The notes under the pieces were generated by a model. It was not told the origin of the DNA. It worked only from the letters and a program-made list of their open reading frames with translations, and did no database searches. Positions 1 through 15,224 of a DNA stretch of 64,000 nucleotides are shown here, piece after piece (the stretch's first letter is position 1; each line of letters starts with the position of its first letter). Both the position numbers and the translations under genes were made by a program. Origin of the DNA: Taxawa tesnikishii (nom. ined.) (Eukaryota > Ascomycota > Dothideomycetes > Dothideales); contig JAPDRO010000007.1 of NCBI GenBank assembly GCA_030247885.1, positions 999,501-1,063,500 of the forward strand, read 5' to 3'.

Positions 1-3000
1 CGAAGAGCTGCCAACGGCGATCAGCTGACAAGCATTCCGAGGTTGTCGATTAGTCGGAGGATTTCTGCAACGGCCACGACGTTTTCATCGACAAGAGAAT
101 TACACATACCAGGGCCGAAAAGGAATGCGTCTCCGGCGGCGCTGAGAAATCATTCTGCTCGTGGTGCGGCATTGTGAAGCGATAGGAGAGCGAGAGTTCG
201 TTCGGTTCTGACTCAGAAAACCGATGCGGCTTGAAAAAGAAAGACTGATCAGGCGATGCGATGTGTTAGTGTCTGATAAGTCGGAGTCGAAGGTGAGATT
301 TGTGTAGGCGGGAACGATCACGGAGCAAGTGAGGCGGTCTGGTTGAGTTTATGTTCTCGCAGTGCGAGAGTGACGAGAGGCGCTTGAGCCGTTCTTGGAA
401 GGCATGCCGCACTCCAGTTTAGGAAGTGCCGCTCAATCTTGGCGGGCAAGTGGCAAATCATGAACGACAAACACCAGGAGAATCTTCAACAGGGGCGGTC
501 TTGATCACAGACACGCAGAACGCACTTTGCTCTGATCGTTGGTTATCGGTTTGCAGTCCACTCAAGGTCAGTGGCATCGACTTCGAGAAATACAGCACAC
601 ATGTTACGAGAGTCTCTATAGAGTTCTGAGGAGCCTCTGTGAGTTTCCGAGATGGTGGATGTGTGTGTTGGGGTTGTGACCGCTTTTGTCCGCTTTTGTC
701 CATCTTTCAACCACTCCTCAACAACCATGCAAGAATGGGGTCAGGGCATTGTAGTTCTGAACGGAGCATTGTTCATGAGCCTTGTCGGGCCTTCATCCAG
801 CAGCATCTGGCTCCGTTGATAGTTGCTGCTTTCATTCCCCGGATGATCTGTCGGTTGCTCACTTCAGCAATTCCACTCTCTCTCATCACACCTGTCACAG
901 AGGATCTTCTTCTCAGCGTGAGCACAATGCAAACTAGGAGTTGCACGGGCTGCTTCCCTTCCGGCCAGATTATCGCTGTATCTCGCACGCTTGTATGTGT
1001 AGGGAGACCTTTTCGTATCTTGGGCGGGAGCATCGGCAGCCGCTGTTCTCTTCTACCATGTTACACTCCGCCATGCATCAGCGTTGGACGCGCAATCAAA
1101 CGCTCATCTGTTGGCAAGAGAACGTCCGAGGAGCAGCAGCATCTGAGCGGGAGTACCTGCTTTTACGACGTTGCAACTGACCATGTTCGTTCTACTGGTT
1201 GCCAACGTAACCAACAAGGTTGCAGGATCTGTCTTTATCAACTCCGCGATGTCATCTCCACTTGATGGTTCCGCGAAAGAATTGTCATGTCCCACGTCAA
1301 GGCTTGGATACTTCGATTGAGTGGTTCCACCGCATAATGGAAGCATTCCTGTATCACGCGACAGGCGCCGAACACGTAAGGAACCGCAGGCTTTCCTTAC
1401 TGCTGGATGGTTGGTAAAGCAAAAATAACCCGCTCGCCGCTGCCAGTGGTGGACACGCCGTCCCACATGTCACGCTGCAGATTTGTAATGGCTTATGCTC
1501 GACTCTCTTATTCGCGACGCAAAAGAATCGCCGTGATACGAGCACCCGACCTCACAACACTCCTGGCGAAGCGCCTATGCACGTACAGAGCAATTACGGC
1601 GGTTGCTGTTACTACTCTGTTGTCGACGTTGTTGTCGCATGTCGACGCGCCACGGCCGTTAAAGGAGATAGGAGTAGGCGACCTGTATGCAGGTCCGGCG
1701 CGTGCTTGGAGCTGTAGCAATTTCAGCGGCAACGGCGCAAGCGGGCCGAAGCAATGTTCGTGACCCTCTCAGGAGTGATTGGTGACGCAAAGAGGCCATG
1801 CATGCGGCGGGCAGCGAAGCAGAGCCGAGAAGAACACCGGGGCACAAGATCGTACCCAAGTCGACCTGTCCTGACCGATTGGCGCTCCCATCCTGGCCTG
1901 TGTCTGACTGCGGGATGTGTGGAGATTGAGCTTGGTGTTGACGTGGTCTTGGCTTGAGCTTTCGTTCCGTGGTGCTTCGGTGCTAAGGAGCCCCAGGATG
2001 CAGGATCTTCCGCTCCGCTCAACTAGCTTGCATCAGGCTAAAAATTTGGCTCGCAGCTTGCTTTCTGTCCTCCTGCCAAATGCCCTGCGAGAAATGCCCC
2101 GACGCGCCGAGGCTCGCGGGTGGTGTTGAGAATCGCTGCTTACTCGACCACCTGCTCTGGTACTGCTCCGTCGCATGTGGACCCCTTACTCTCGTTGCAC
2201 TGCATGCACCCTACGGATCGGCCGGCTATCAGTCGGGGCCCTGGAGTCCAGCACCGTGTCGACGGTCGCGTCGCCGGTGCAGCAGCACAACGTCGTGTCG
2301 CGCGTTGCTCGGAGACGTCATGAAGTCGCAATGGTAACACGATTTTGCAGAACCGCACGACGTGGCGACAGTTCAGGCCAAGGCTCTGCGATCAGCCGTC
2401 GCTGGTGTGACTGGGGGATCGAGGCCAGGGGCCTGCCAGACAGCGCCAGACACGCGAGCCGAACAGATGTGAAGCCCGAAGGCGAAGGACCCCGCAATGC
2501 TATAACATGACAAAAGTGAGCGACGGAAGCGAGAGGCCCACGCTGGGCAGGAACAGGCTTAGCGTGCGGGAGTCGGCATGCGCTAGATGTGTTGCTAAAA
2601 TAAAAGTCTCGCACTTTCGGCCTCGCCAAGCGAACCACTACCATGGCCTTTTTCTCATGCGCCAACGGCCACCGTAGTGGACGGACAGGCACGCTTCAGC
2701 CCGACAGCCCTCGCGGCTCCTCAATGCTGGGCTCGCTCATCAGAGACAGCCGTTTGCTGATCTCCGCACCAGAACTCGAATCACGAGAAAGCATGGCAAC
2801 CGGGAGCCAGGGCGCTTGGTCTATCCTTCCCACATGCACATGCGCTTGCAGGCGGGCCCCTCTGTCTTGCTCCTGTCTGAGTCTCGCGCTCTGGTGATCA
2901 GCACCAGCGTGATCGATGATGAGCGGGCCCTGCAGCAACCAGCGTCGTGGTAATTTTAGCAGCTGGCGTGAGAGAGTGGGCAGGGCTGCGGCAACTTGCA

Positions 3001-3651
3001 AAAGGCATCCTGCGGGCACCTCGGGGCGTGTCTGACCTGCATCGACGCGCTCCAATCAGCCTGAGATTGCCTGCGGTCTGTGTCCGCATCGTCGCTCGTT
3101 GAGCCAGCGCAGCACCGCCTTTGCGCCGCTTGACGAGCGTTCCCGAACCTCCCGCCAAACTCGACTCGTGAGGCACCGGGGCGAGTGCACTGTGCACTGT
3201 GCCCTGTGGGTTTCGCCGCGTAGCGACCAGTCTGCCGGGCGTACCATCCGTCACATCTGCACTATCCTACTACCTCCCCGACCACGGCTCTCACATCTGC
3301 GCGCTATTCACTCCCGTCTCTCCTCCCTTCTCCTCCTCCCCCATCAGAACCTCTCTACCGAGCAATTGTCTCTACACACTCGCTTGTGTGCGTCTATCTC
3401 TACCTTGTTCCGTTCCATGTTCTAGTTCAACAAAAAGTCACTCGCTTCCACACCACCCAAATCACCCCGGACCCCTCGCTTTCCTTGGTTCTGTCCTAGC
3501 CCGGTTCCGCGAGGCCTGCCTTCCCTCCGCCGGAACACAAGAAACCTCCGGGGCCTATTTCACACACGAAGAGGCAGTTCAATTGGAATCCTGATATACA
3601 TACGAAGCATCGGTACCCTTTCAAACCCAGCAGCGTAGTGCCGGTCCCCAG
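1..3651. other. gene-poor left region upstream of the homeobox gene
   Basis: No open frame here reads like a known protein. The longest ones (up to about 208 codons) have irregular composition and no motif. Base composition looks mixed, without the AT-rich bias of strong repeat-induced point mutation, and I see no terminal repeats or transposase. The last part (about 3240-3600) is pyrimidine-rich and probably is promoter and 5' leader of the homeobox gene. A minus-strand frame at 321-100 ends next to a GTATGT donor-like site, but splicing to the nearest acceptors gives a stop at once, so it is not called as a gene. Confidence 0.5.
3240..3651 (+). promoter_or_regulatory. pyrimidine-rich promoter and 5' leader of the homeobox gene
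   Basis: The plus strand is dominated by C and T from about 3240 to 3500, with CTCC, TCTC and CTCTCT runs, and it stays free of coding signal up to the ATG at 3652. CT-rich tracts just upstream of the start region are typical of transcription start regions in filamentous ascomycetes. The exact start site cannot be read from the sequence. Confidence 0.5.
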
Positions 3652-6256
3652 ATGGAGTACGGCAACTACTCCGGCCTGGCCTACCAGAATCACTTGGAGC
3701 GCCCAGAGGACCTTCATTCCCACCCCTTGAGGCGCCAGCGATCCGAACATTTCGAATCGCAACATCACCCACCCCCTTCAACCAGTTCGCTCATCTCGCT
3801 TGCGATGTGAAGCCACGCCTCACTAAGGAACAGCATGACATCCTCGAGGCAGAGTTCCAGAAGCAGAGCAAACCCAACACCAACACAAAGAAGAGCTTCG
3901 CTGAGATGTTGGGCGTGTCTCTCGACAAGGTCAACGTAAGTATGCTTCGAGCGCGCGTCTTCGTTGTATGTTGACATGTCACAGAACTGGTTCCAGAATC
4001 GTCGAGCGAAGTCGAAGCAAGACGCGAAAAAGCAAGCAGGAGCTTTCAATCTGCTACAAGCCAGTCAACCAGGAGGAGTCTCCCTCCCGTTCGCCGACCA
4101 TATCCCTCCCGCGTTCTGTGCACCGGATTTCAGTAATGCCATACACGGTGCGGCTTTTATGGACGGTCCTTTAACAGGTGGGCAAGGCATGGGTCAGTTG
4201 ATGGTGGGACAGAACCCACGGATGATACACGACTCCGTCATTGACGGCTTCCCTGGCGGACGACTCGCAGATTCTGGCATGCATTTAGCGGGCAGTATGG
4301 GTCAGGACTTTTCGCACGACGACTCGAACCGCAGAACATTGACCCAAGAACAATTTGATGCTTTGGCGCAGGGTGGATCCTTTCTCCACGGCACATCTGG
4401 AGAATCCATGGACAACGAATTGACAGGTCTTGCGCCTGATCCTGGCATGCTCTCTGATTATTTCCCGAGCTGTGCAATTTCTCCTTCCCGGAGCAGCCTC
4501 CGGAGGCACTAGGATCGCAGCCAATGCAACATGTTGCCAGTACGGATTCTTATACTACGGATGGCTCGACATTCTCTGCGCCGCCATCAATGTCTGCATT
4601 CGCACCTGCAGACAATGTGCCGCGCGGCAGAGATCTTTCCGGAGCAGGATCTGAATGGTCTGATGGCAGCAACGCGCCCTCAGTGCACCTTACGCCGGCC
4701 ACCCAAGTCCCCAACCCCTTTGAACTTACCAGTCCGCCACAGGTTTCGCAGCCTGCTACCACCCAAGCGGCTACCACAACTGCACAATGGCAACCTGGTC
4801 AGTCTGTGCCAGCGGACTTTGCTGCATACGATCGAGAGTTTAAGGAACTCAAGATGCGTACGCAATCTATCTCAACCCAAAGCAATAGCTCTGGCTTTGT
4901 TGAAGAGCCTCTCGCGTTCCCAGCCGATGATGCCTTTGGAAGACGAGAGTCCTCCGTAACTACCATGCTAAGTCAAGGCGTTCACAACATCGGCATTAGC
5001 TCCGAGCCTCGCAACCCGTCCCCTACTAGAATCTCTGGAATGCCGTCCTCTGGCATCGCTGCGCGACGGCAACGCCCGCGACCGGCCCCCTTGGACAGGC
5101 TGCTCTACGAAGCACGTCATTCTGCGGTCCATTGCCTCCCTCTCCAGGACCTGGTCATACTCAGAACCTCGCCGCAGGAGCCCAGACACTCCGACGGATC
5201 AAGTCCAACAATGTGATGAACGGCATTGCTAGTGGACGCATCCAGAAGAACTCATGCAGTTCAGCCCAACGTTCGCCATTGAACTTCTCTTTTGCCGAGG
5301 CGGCCAACAGATCACCATACAGACGGGCGTCTGCCTTTGCGGGCATGCCTTCGAGCGCATCTCTCGCTCCGCCTACACCGCTATCGCCATCCGAATACCC
5401 TAGAGCCGAGTCACAGCGTGCCTGGCCTCCGTGGCAAAACCAGGGCCACGTGAGCAGGCAGCCCAGCATCAGCGAGTCCGAGTCCGAATCGGTCAGCCAG
5501 TTCTTGGCATCAAATAACGCTTCCAACAACAACTTCGGCTCGTCACCGCCTACAACGCCATTGTACCCGTCAAATTTGATGCGGTCGCGTCTTGGTAGCA
5601 TGGTAATCAACGAAAACACTCCGCCGCAATCGGCACCTGCCACGCAACAGTCCTTCTCAAATACGTCCTTTGCGCAACACCAGGCTCAAATCCAGCAACC
5701 AGCACAGTCTGTGCCAGTGCTCCAGTCTCAGTCCCAGACGATGGTTCCCGCCATGCCGAACGAGTACCCGCAGATGCCCAATGTCGTCTTCCCGATGCAG
5801 CAGTTCCAGGTCCCTGTCTCAGGTCCCTTTATGGAAATGCCCATGCCATATGCTGCGCAAGCCCCTATGATGGTCAACACGGCCAACATGCCTATGAACT
5901 ACGGTGCCATGCCATTCATGCAATCCCCTATGTCCGCGCAGCCCGGTGGCGGACCAAACATGCCACAATACCCTTTCGTCCCCTCTTCGACCCCAGGTCA
6001 GAACGTCCTGGTCTCTGCTTCTGTCCCTAAACAGCAAGCACCCAGTGGCTCCGACCTCTTCATACATGAGTACTCGCCGCCACAAAGCATCAAGCAATCT
6101 GCTACGCCACGCCGCACGGCCGACAGCAACAGCGGACCCAAGAGCTACCAGTTCGCCAACAGCGGACCTGAGCACTACGAAAAAGGGAAGGCTAAGCAGG
6201 AGCAGCAGGCTTCAAGCCCGTCTTCTTCGGCAGGTGGCTCAACTGCGTCATCATGA
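3652..6256 (+). CDS. homeobox transcription factor (three apparent 1-nt deletions)
   Basis: DNA-binding regulator, presumably nuclear, about 852 aa. The product begins MEYGNYSG. A typical (non-TALE) homeodomain lies at about residues 54-113, starting KPRLTKEQHDILE and ending in recognition-helix motif WFQNRRAK, with the helix-3 Asn and Arg kept. A 49-nt intron (3936-3984) splits the domain at VN/NW, a usual place. The rest is low-complexity and rich in Ser, Pro, Gln and Met, as in fungal homeobox proteins. Reading frame is lost three times: near the C run at 3772-3776, near 4464, and at the C run at 5086-5090. Each time clear sequence continues as if one base were missing. The upstream 3.6 kb is free of genes. 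I recognise the family but not the orthologue, so no symbol is given. Confidence 0.85.
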
Positions 6257-7246
6257 AAGCTGTTCCTGCTTGCTGATCACCTTCGCATCTGTTTCGTGTT
6301 TTGTTTCCTTTTGTTTTTGACTTTATACCCCTCCAAGCGTGGCGCTATAGTATTGGATACACATTCGATCTGGAATATCCCCTTTTGGCATCATCTCAAG
6401 AGGGCAAATCTTCCCCGATACCAGGGGCTACTCTTATCCTTATTTTAATTCGTCCGGGGTTCGTTCGCCCTCGCCGCAGCAGTTCTTCGTCTTCCCCTTC
6501 CAGCCGATTGCATTTTTGTGCCTTCGATGCCGCTTCACCACCTCTTCCTTTCTTTTTGCGGTTTGGATCCGCCTGCTAAAAGAACGTCGTTGATCGTTCT
6601 GGTCTCTGTTCGTTCGAGTCGACTGCCGATTGCCGTTCCCATCGCCCCTTTCTTCACTCCTACATTCTTTTTTCCCTTCCTTTTCCGTCTTTTTGATCAG
6701 TAACGATGCAATGTACATATAGTAATGTATTTTCGGATCTCGAGCTTCTTGCGTGGAGAAGGAGAGCACAAGCGGGAGACGGCGGTGACGGTGGTAGTGG
6801 TGGGGTCAGGTGGGAAGGGAAAGACGGAACCTCTCGTGTACGGTAGAAGACAACAGAAATCATGAGAATTCATACGGAGTTGCACGCCTATCTGTACCCT
6901 TTGAGCTTTTGTATCAACTACATGTGTCTGGTTTCCGGCGACACTAGGAAACATAGCGTTTGTGGTAAAGCAGAAGGGCTTGCTAAGGCGCGCGAGGAAT
7001 GGCTGCGTTGAGGCAAGCGCTCTGTGAATGTAGGCTTACCGACCGGCCTTCTCCCTAACCTCTTGCCATCTGACGCTTGCGATTGGTCCATGGTTCGCTG
7101 TGGTATTCCGTAGCGAAAAAGCACTGGGGATGACCACGGCAGAAGAAAACAGAGCACGTAAGGTTCTAGAGGAAACGCAAGAGGAAGCATATATAGCTCA
7201 AAGGGCGGCACCCCTCACTAAGTCCCCATAACTCAATTCCACCTCT
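6257..7246. other. intergenic, 3' ends of homeobox and oxidase genes
   Basis: This is the space between two converging genes. The first 450 bp are T- and C-rich, with GTTTTGTTTCCTTTTG-type runs, and are probably the 3' untranslated region of the homeobox mRNA. No open frame here resembles a protein and no repeat was seen. Confidence 0.6.
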
Positions 7247-9465
<2,219 letters not shown>

Positions 9466-11743
9466 TCAAACATCCTGCTCGGTCGCTCTGAACGGGCGGC
9501 GCGCGCCATCCTGCTGTGAAACTGCCTTGGTTTCGAAAAAGCTTGTCGTGAGATCCAATTGTTGCTCGTCATCGCCGGCGATCCTCTGCACATACTCATG
9601 CAGCTGAGGTCGCGGTCCAGCATTGGGGTCTCTCCGAATCCAACGTTTCCAGAACCAGACTGCTTCCTCGTGAATTGCAAAGTGCCAGAATTTTTGTGTC
9701 CTCTGGTTGAAGATGCTGTCAAGCTGTTCTAGCGATAGCATGCGTGTCTCTGGTACGAAACTATAAGAAGGGTACATGTTTAGTCTTTGTTGCCCGTTGT
9801 TGTGAGGATTTGAGGACTTACAAAAATATCATAAACCAGAGCACAACACACCACACTGCGTACCAGAGAAACGCGCCCCAAGACTGGAACGCCTCGAAGA
9901 ATTTAGGTGCCGTGATCGCTATCAACCAATTGAAGAACCAGTTCACACTCGTCACACAGCCCATGCCGATGTCGCGGATGTACAGCGGCATGCTTTCGGC
10001 GGAGTACACGAACGGCACAGGACCCTCACCAGGCGAATATGCAACGCCGAACAAGTACATTCCGATAATAGCGAGAGGCCACTGACGTGTTACTGCCACT
10101 GAGGCCGTGTTGCTTGTGGCATGTACACCTTGAGAAGTGTTGGTGCTCTGTTCGCCCGTATCGGGCCCCATGAACGCAATCGCGGTGAACAGCTGGAAGA
10201 GAGCAAGGAACGGAAAGGTGATCAGTAGCAGGGACCTCCTGCCCAGCGTGTCGATGGTGTAGAAGGCGGGGAGCGCGAAGAGGAAGTTGATGATCCCGAA
10301 ACCCATTGAGAAGAGCAGGATGTGCTGGGCGGAAACTCCTTTGGTGCGGCTTAGTACTTCGCCAGAGTAATACACAATGACATTCACGCCGCTGTGGAGA
10401 CTGTCAGCCAAATAATTATATAAGAAGCCCGGCAACAAGGGGCAATGCGCCAGACACTCACCAGAATTGCTGTGCAAACATGCAGGTTAGACTGGCTATG
10501 AAAGCTCTTCTATTCCTGCGGTTTGTTAAGAGCTCGAACACTCCCTTCTCGTACCAACTGGCGTTCCTCCTGTGAAGTTCCATGGCTTTTTCTGCTCTTT
10601 CAGCTGGTAGTAGACGAGAAACATATCACGAGCAGCTTGAATCTTTGTATGACGCAGCTTAACCAATGCTTCGAACGCCTCCTGGTAGTGTGATCGTGCC
10701 CTCTGTATCTTGCCTTTGGCCATGCATTCGTGACCTTTGCCGATCGACCAGCGCGGAGATTCTGGCTGCGTGAAAACATACATCATCAAAATGATTGGGG
10801 CGACCAACGGGCTGCCAATCATTAACCTCCATTTCAGACTGCAACCGACGCCCAAGAGTTTGCTCGTCTCCGCTGGTTCGAGGATTGGGTTCGAGGCCGA
10901 AGGCTTGGGGCAGTCCGTGTTCAAGACATTCTGGAAGGCGACGCCCGCGACGTAACCGCACATGATACCGAATGCTGTAAAGACCTGCCACATCATGACA
11001 AGCCCTCCTCTGACATTTCGAGGTGCCGCTTCCGCCGCGTAGATTGGGATCGTAGCAGACTTCGGTCCGATACCAAGTCCCAACAACAGCCGAAAAGCAA
11101 ACATAATTTGCCAGCTGTTAGCAAAGGACTGAGCAAGGACCCAAGCTGCCGAAAAGAGGCAGGAAATGAATATTGTCCATCGTCGTCCAAACCAATGGTT
11201 GAGAGGATGGGTGAACCAGCAGCTGAGAACGCAGCAAAGGTAAGGTGCGCTGTTGACAAGACCAACCAGCCATGGTTCTGGTACGAGCGTTGTGCCTTCC
11301 GGTTGAAAGATCCAGATCTTGAAGGCGTCCTGATAGTATATCTGGGCACTGTTGACCGCTGATTGATCCCATCCCTGAACAGCGGCCCCCAGTGCGCAGA
11401 GTGTGACCAAGCGCCAGAGCGGCGACGGCAGGCTCCATTTCTTCAGGTCAAATTTCGAACTCTCTCGATCATCGGTTGTGGCGATCTTGTCAAGCTTGAG
11501 GTATTCCTGTTCAAAGGGCTCAAGCGAAAGATTGTGAGGACTGACATTCGGGTCGTCAAGATGGTTGGGATGTTGAGCAATGTACATGCCCCTTCGGAAG
11601 TGGTCTCGATATATCTTTTCGATGCCAGTCTCCATCATGAACTCTTCGAGGTATGCGTCCATCTGTGGGATCTCTTTATCGTTGAAGGGGTTGCATATCC
11701 TCGCATCAAGCCCGATGGGCCCGTTCATGTCCGTGTTTGCCAT
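9466..11743 (-). CDS. MFS transporter, sugar porter type (one apparent 1-nt deletion)
   Basis: A plasma-membrane-type major facilitator of about 715 aa with a long hydrophilic N-terminus (about 115 residues, containing FRRGMYIAQHP). Sugar-porter signatures appear in order: GRRWTIF after TM2, PESPRW at the end of the N-half, DTLGRRSLL in the C-half, and VPETRMLSLEQLD after TM12, matching the PETKG-type motif. Three exons are predicted, with introns at 10392-10461 (70 nt) and 9761-9821 (61 nt). Both junctions restore good sequence (AQQF/CGVNVIVYYSGE and MIFF/FVPETR). A frame break near 10566-10574 is explained by one missing base. The ATG at 11743 (MANTDMNGP) is chosen over an upstream TTG. Substrate is unknown; the N-terminal type resembles fungal inositol/sugar-like porters, and the neighbour suggests an aromatic or related carbon source (inference). 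Confidence 0.87.
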
Positions 11744-12629
11744 CCTCAAACAATGTTTCCACCGCCCTTCAGAAGCCAGCAAATTGGCAGACTTAGGAGA
11801 TCATTGTGAGGCTGAAGTCGGATCAACGCTCAATGAGACTCTAAATTGAGATCTTACAATCTTTGAGGACCAGGTGTCCTTTTCAAGCACATCTTTCTCT
11901 GGTACTTACTTGGAGGAACAGTTGCCTTTGCCTTTGCCTTTGGCCCCCACTGTCGATCGAGGCGCATGGTTGTTGGCGGAGAGGGACGAGCATGCGCCTC
12001 GGTGAGCAGTGCTGATCCGTCACATGCATACCGGGTTGCACATCGCTAGCCGAGTTGCCTGTATCAGCATGCGGGAGCGGAAGAAAGCGCGGCGCGAGTA
12101 CAAAGCAAGAGTTTGAGCTGCGTTCTGTTACCGCAAATCGCGTGCTTGAAAACATGTACCGTAGGATGACCTAGCCATATTCGGCCTCTGATCGCTGTTT
12201 AGTCGCTTACGGATGCGAGGCCCCAGCGCGCCAACATAACTTTACTCCGCCCACACCACAAGAAGAGGGGAACATGGGCACAGCCTCTCATGCACCTCTT
12301 GTCAATATGTACTGCATGCGTAGGCACGATGACGGCGTTCAAAGGATTCGGACGTCCGACACCAACATCGCAGGCTGTTTTGATTCCTGCTGTGATCTCG
12401 CGACGACTACGAACAGGTTGCGGCTGAGTCAACTGTAAATACTTGTCGTCAACAGACGGATACGACTCGAAACCTCTTGGTCCGAGTACCACCCACGAGG
12501 CCGCCTGGATCTATGTCATCTGATGAGCGCACAGCTGGCGCTGTGCTCACTGCTGTTGCACTCTTGTCAACCTCGCCGAAGGGCTGGATCTGAGACGTCA
12601 TCAGCCCTGCAAGGGGAGTCTGCTGCTCG
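11744..12629. promoter_or_regulatory. divergent promoter region, transporter / phosphorylase-domain gene
   Basis: The two genes start back to back and share 886 bp. A short tandem TGCCTT repeat lies at about 11925-11943. No gene-like frame was found. Shared regulation is possible but not shown by the sequence. Confidence 0.5.
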
Positions 12630-15224
12630 ATGGATCCTCCCGAGAACAGCGCCTATCAACCTACTGTCGGTGTGATCTGCCCTCTGGAAAGAGAACTGAC
12701 AGCCGTCACTGCGGCTTTCGACGAGAGCCCCGATCCGCAATATCTACCCGGCCACAATATCCCTTTCTTCTTCGGCAGGATCGGCAAGCACCAAATAGTC
12801 GCGGTTACACTACCAGAAGGCGATATTGGTCAGGTTGCTGCGTCGGATCGCAGCCACAACCTCAAGACGGCATTTCCTGGTCTCAGTTATCATTTCATTG
12901 TGGGTATCGCGGGCGGTATCCCTGACGAACAGGTAGATATCCGACTCGGAGATGTTGTCGTTGCCACAAGTATACTCAAGCATGACTCTGGAAAACATGC
13001 AATCGGTGGCTTTCAGCGGAAGGCAGACCAACGGGCAGCCCCGAGTGCGCTACTCGATGCCTTGCCTTACCTCAAATTCAAAGAACGTCAGGATCCGGAT
13101 CGTTTCCTCGAGCGACATCTGGAAACCATGAGGAACCGCTCTTCCTCAAATGGAAGCTGCTGGACTCGTCCGGAAGAATTGGATGATGTATTGTTCAAGT
13201 ATGACTACGACTGTGTCACTCTTGGTCGAACGGAATGCGCGTCCTGCGATCCAAGCAAAAGGGTGATACGGCCTTCACGACCGTCGTCTGCGCCCGTCAT
13301 TCATCGTGGGATGATCACCTCGGGGACGTCGTGATGAAGTATGGCGTCGAGCGCGAAAGGATAAGGGAGGACATCCGGAATCTGAACATGATTCCGCTGG
13401 CGATTGAGATGGAGGCTGCACTTCTGAAAGACTACATCGTCGTGCGTGGTATTTGCGATTATGCCGATTCGCACAAGAACAAGCGATGGCAAGATTATGC
13501 TGCAGCCACAGCAGCCGCTTGTTTCAAGGAACTGTTGTGCTGCCTACCACCGAAGGCCAGCTTCGTGCCTCCGAACAGACAACCTAGCGCACCCATTCCT
13601 GCTCATCCCTCGAAAAAGCCTACACTGAATACGCCGCACGAAGGAACTTCTGGGGCCTCTGTCACGAACCAGGGCCTTGCAAGGAGAACGCCGGACTCCG
13701 ACGGGGCAGTACAATCCGACAGCACCCTTTCATTTGCTGCCACGTTTTCCTCCGCGGATAACAGCGGTCTTGACAGAGCCGTTCAACCCCCACGGGAGAA
13801 TCCAACAACTGGCGAACTCGAGAGGGAAGAAGATGGAGGCAGGGCCAGAGCGCAAACTCATGTGGCCCAGGATCCTACATCAGACGTGCATGTGTTGCAG
13901 TCAGCTTCGGTAACGAAGTACAGTGTATCCCTTCCAGATATGCAACCGGAAAGCACCCAACCCTTGCATGAGGGTCATTCAGCTGAAGTGTCATTGACCG
14001 AGCTCAGGCAAAAGAGCATTTCAAGACAACACGAATGCTCATGCTTCGGCCTATCGACCCGCCCGGCAAGAAGCTTTCCTTCTGGATACCTTTGGACGGC
14101 ATTAGGACGAAGATTGAAGATGCAGTTCTTCTGCTCGCATTCTCCGACTGCCGAAAGAAGCGTGACAAGTCAGTAGATTTTGTCAAAAGTTATTTCTGCG
14201 TGCACGATCCAGCACAACCCAATGTCTTCATGCGTTTAGACATGGCGGACATGGACTCGGCCTCAGCCCTACAGGGTCAGCTTCTTCATACAAGTCCAAA
14301 CCACAAGACGTACAACTGTACTGCGGGGCTGGAGTTTACGCAAGATGCAAAACACTGCCAGATTCAGGTTCGAAACTTCGCAGGACCACCAAACAGTCTG
14401 CCGAGCGGCGACCAATGTGCACTTTTGTCACAGAACTTCAAGCACCATCATCCACAGCAATCTTGTATCTTGATGAATACATTGATTTTGATAACATAAT
14501 TCGTGGTTTGCATTGGGAGATACATTTACGACAATTACAGAGGGTCAAGTATCTGGCCGATCAAAGATCATGGGCGTTGTGGCCGCCTCCATGGGTGAAG
14601 CAGAACCCTGAGGGCAAGCCTGACAAGACAATGCTAGAAAATCAGCATGCGCTCAAGGCTCAGTTCTCCGACGAGGAACCATTCAAACTGTTTGTGACGG
14701 AACTAACAGGCTTTACCCTCGAGTTCTGTTCGTATGTTTTACATACCTGCGAGAAAAAGAAAAGCAAGGCACAGGTGACTGTCTGGACGACAGAAGCGGA
14801 GTTGCGGATCCTTTGCAAGAACACCGAAGACGGGCAATGGTTCACATCAAGTCTGAAACGATCGACAGCATCTATCATGGGCAACAAAAGCTCGCGCGTA
14901 GATACGGATAACAAGCATAACGCTGTCCTTCTTGGGCATGTTCAGTTATCTAAAGGACCCCACGTCCAGCGTTCCAGCCTTCTCGCAACCTCTAGAGGAA
15001 AGTCGCCCCAACCACAGCCCGGGTCTCAAGAATTTCAGTTCGATGATGAAAGGGTATACAACGAATTCCTTGATCTCGTTTCCGGATATGCAACTTCTCC
15101 TCCGGTATCAACGAGAGATACACGATCATCCAGTGAGAGCGCTCCTCCCGAAACCACGCCAAGGAGGCGTCGGTCAAGCGGCCTCTCCAGGCTTCTCCGT
15201 AGCGGAACTCACCAGACAATCTAG
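12630..15224 (+). CDS. nucleoside-phosphorylase-domain protein with unknown C-terminal half (three apparent 1-nt deletions)
   Basis: Predicted about 865 aa without introns. Residues about 11-305 form a PNP_UDP_1 domain as found at the N-terminus of many fungal NLR-like proteins: VGVICPLERELTAV, VGIAGGIPDEQVDIRLGDVV, IEMEAALL, and VRGICDYADSHKNKRWQDY. A cysteine pair CASC with nearby basic residues sits in the middle, as in those proteins. A Ser/Pro-rich linker follows (about 305-460). The C-terminal half (about 465-840) has no NACHT, NB-ARC, TPR, ankyrin or WD repeats. It alternates hydrophobic strands with WPPPWVKQNP and looks beta-rich; I do not recognise it. The tail is Ser/Arg-rich. Frame breaks at the G run 13322-13325, near 14008 and near 14408 each fit one missing base. 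Family knowledge suggests nucleoside cleavage or ligand sensing; the actual role is unknown. Confidence 0.72.

Noticed and set aside
100-321. possible first exon of a minus-strand gene leaving the left edge
   Set aside because: A GTATGT donor-like site follows, but joins to the nearest acceptors give an immediate stop, and the peptide is not recognisable.
639-1265. 208-codon plus-strand frame in the left region
   Set aside because: Cys/Arg/Ser-rich random-looking sequence with no domain and no upstream promoter features.
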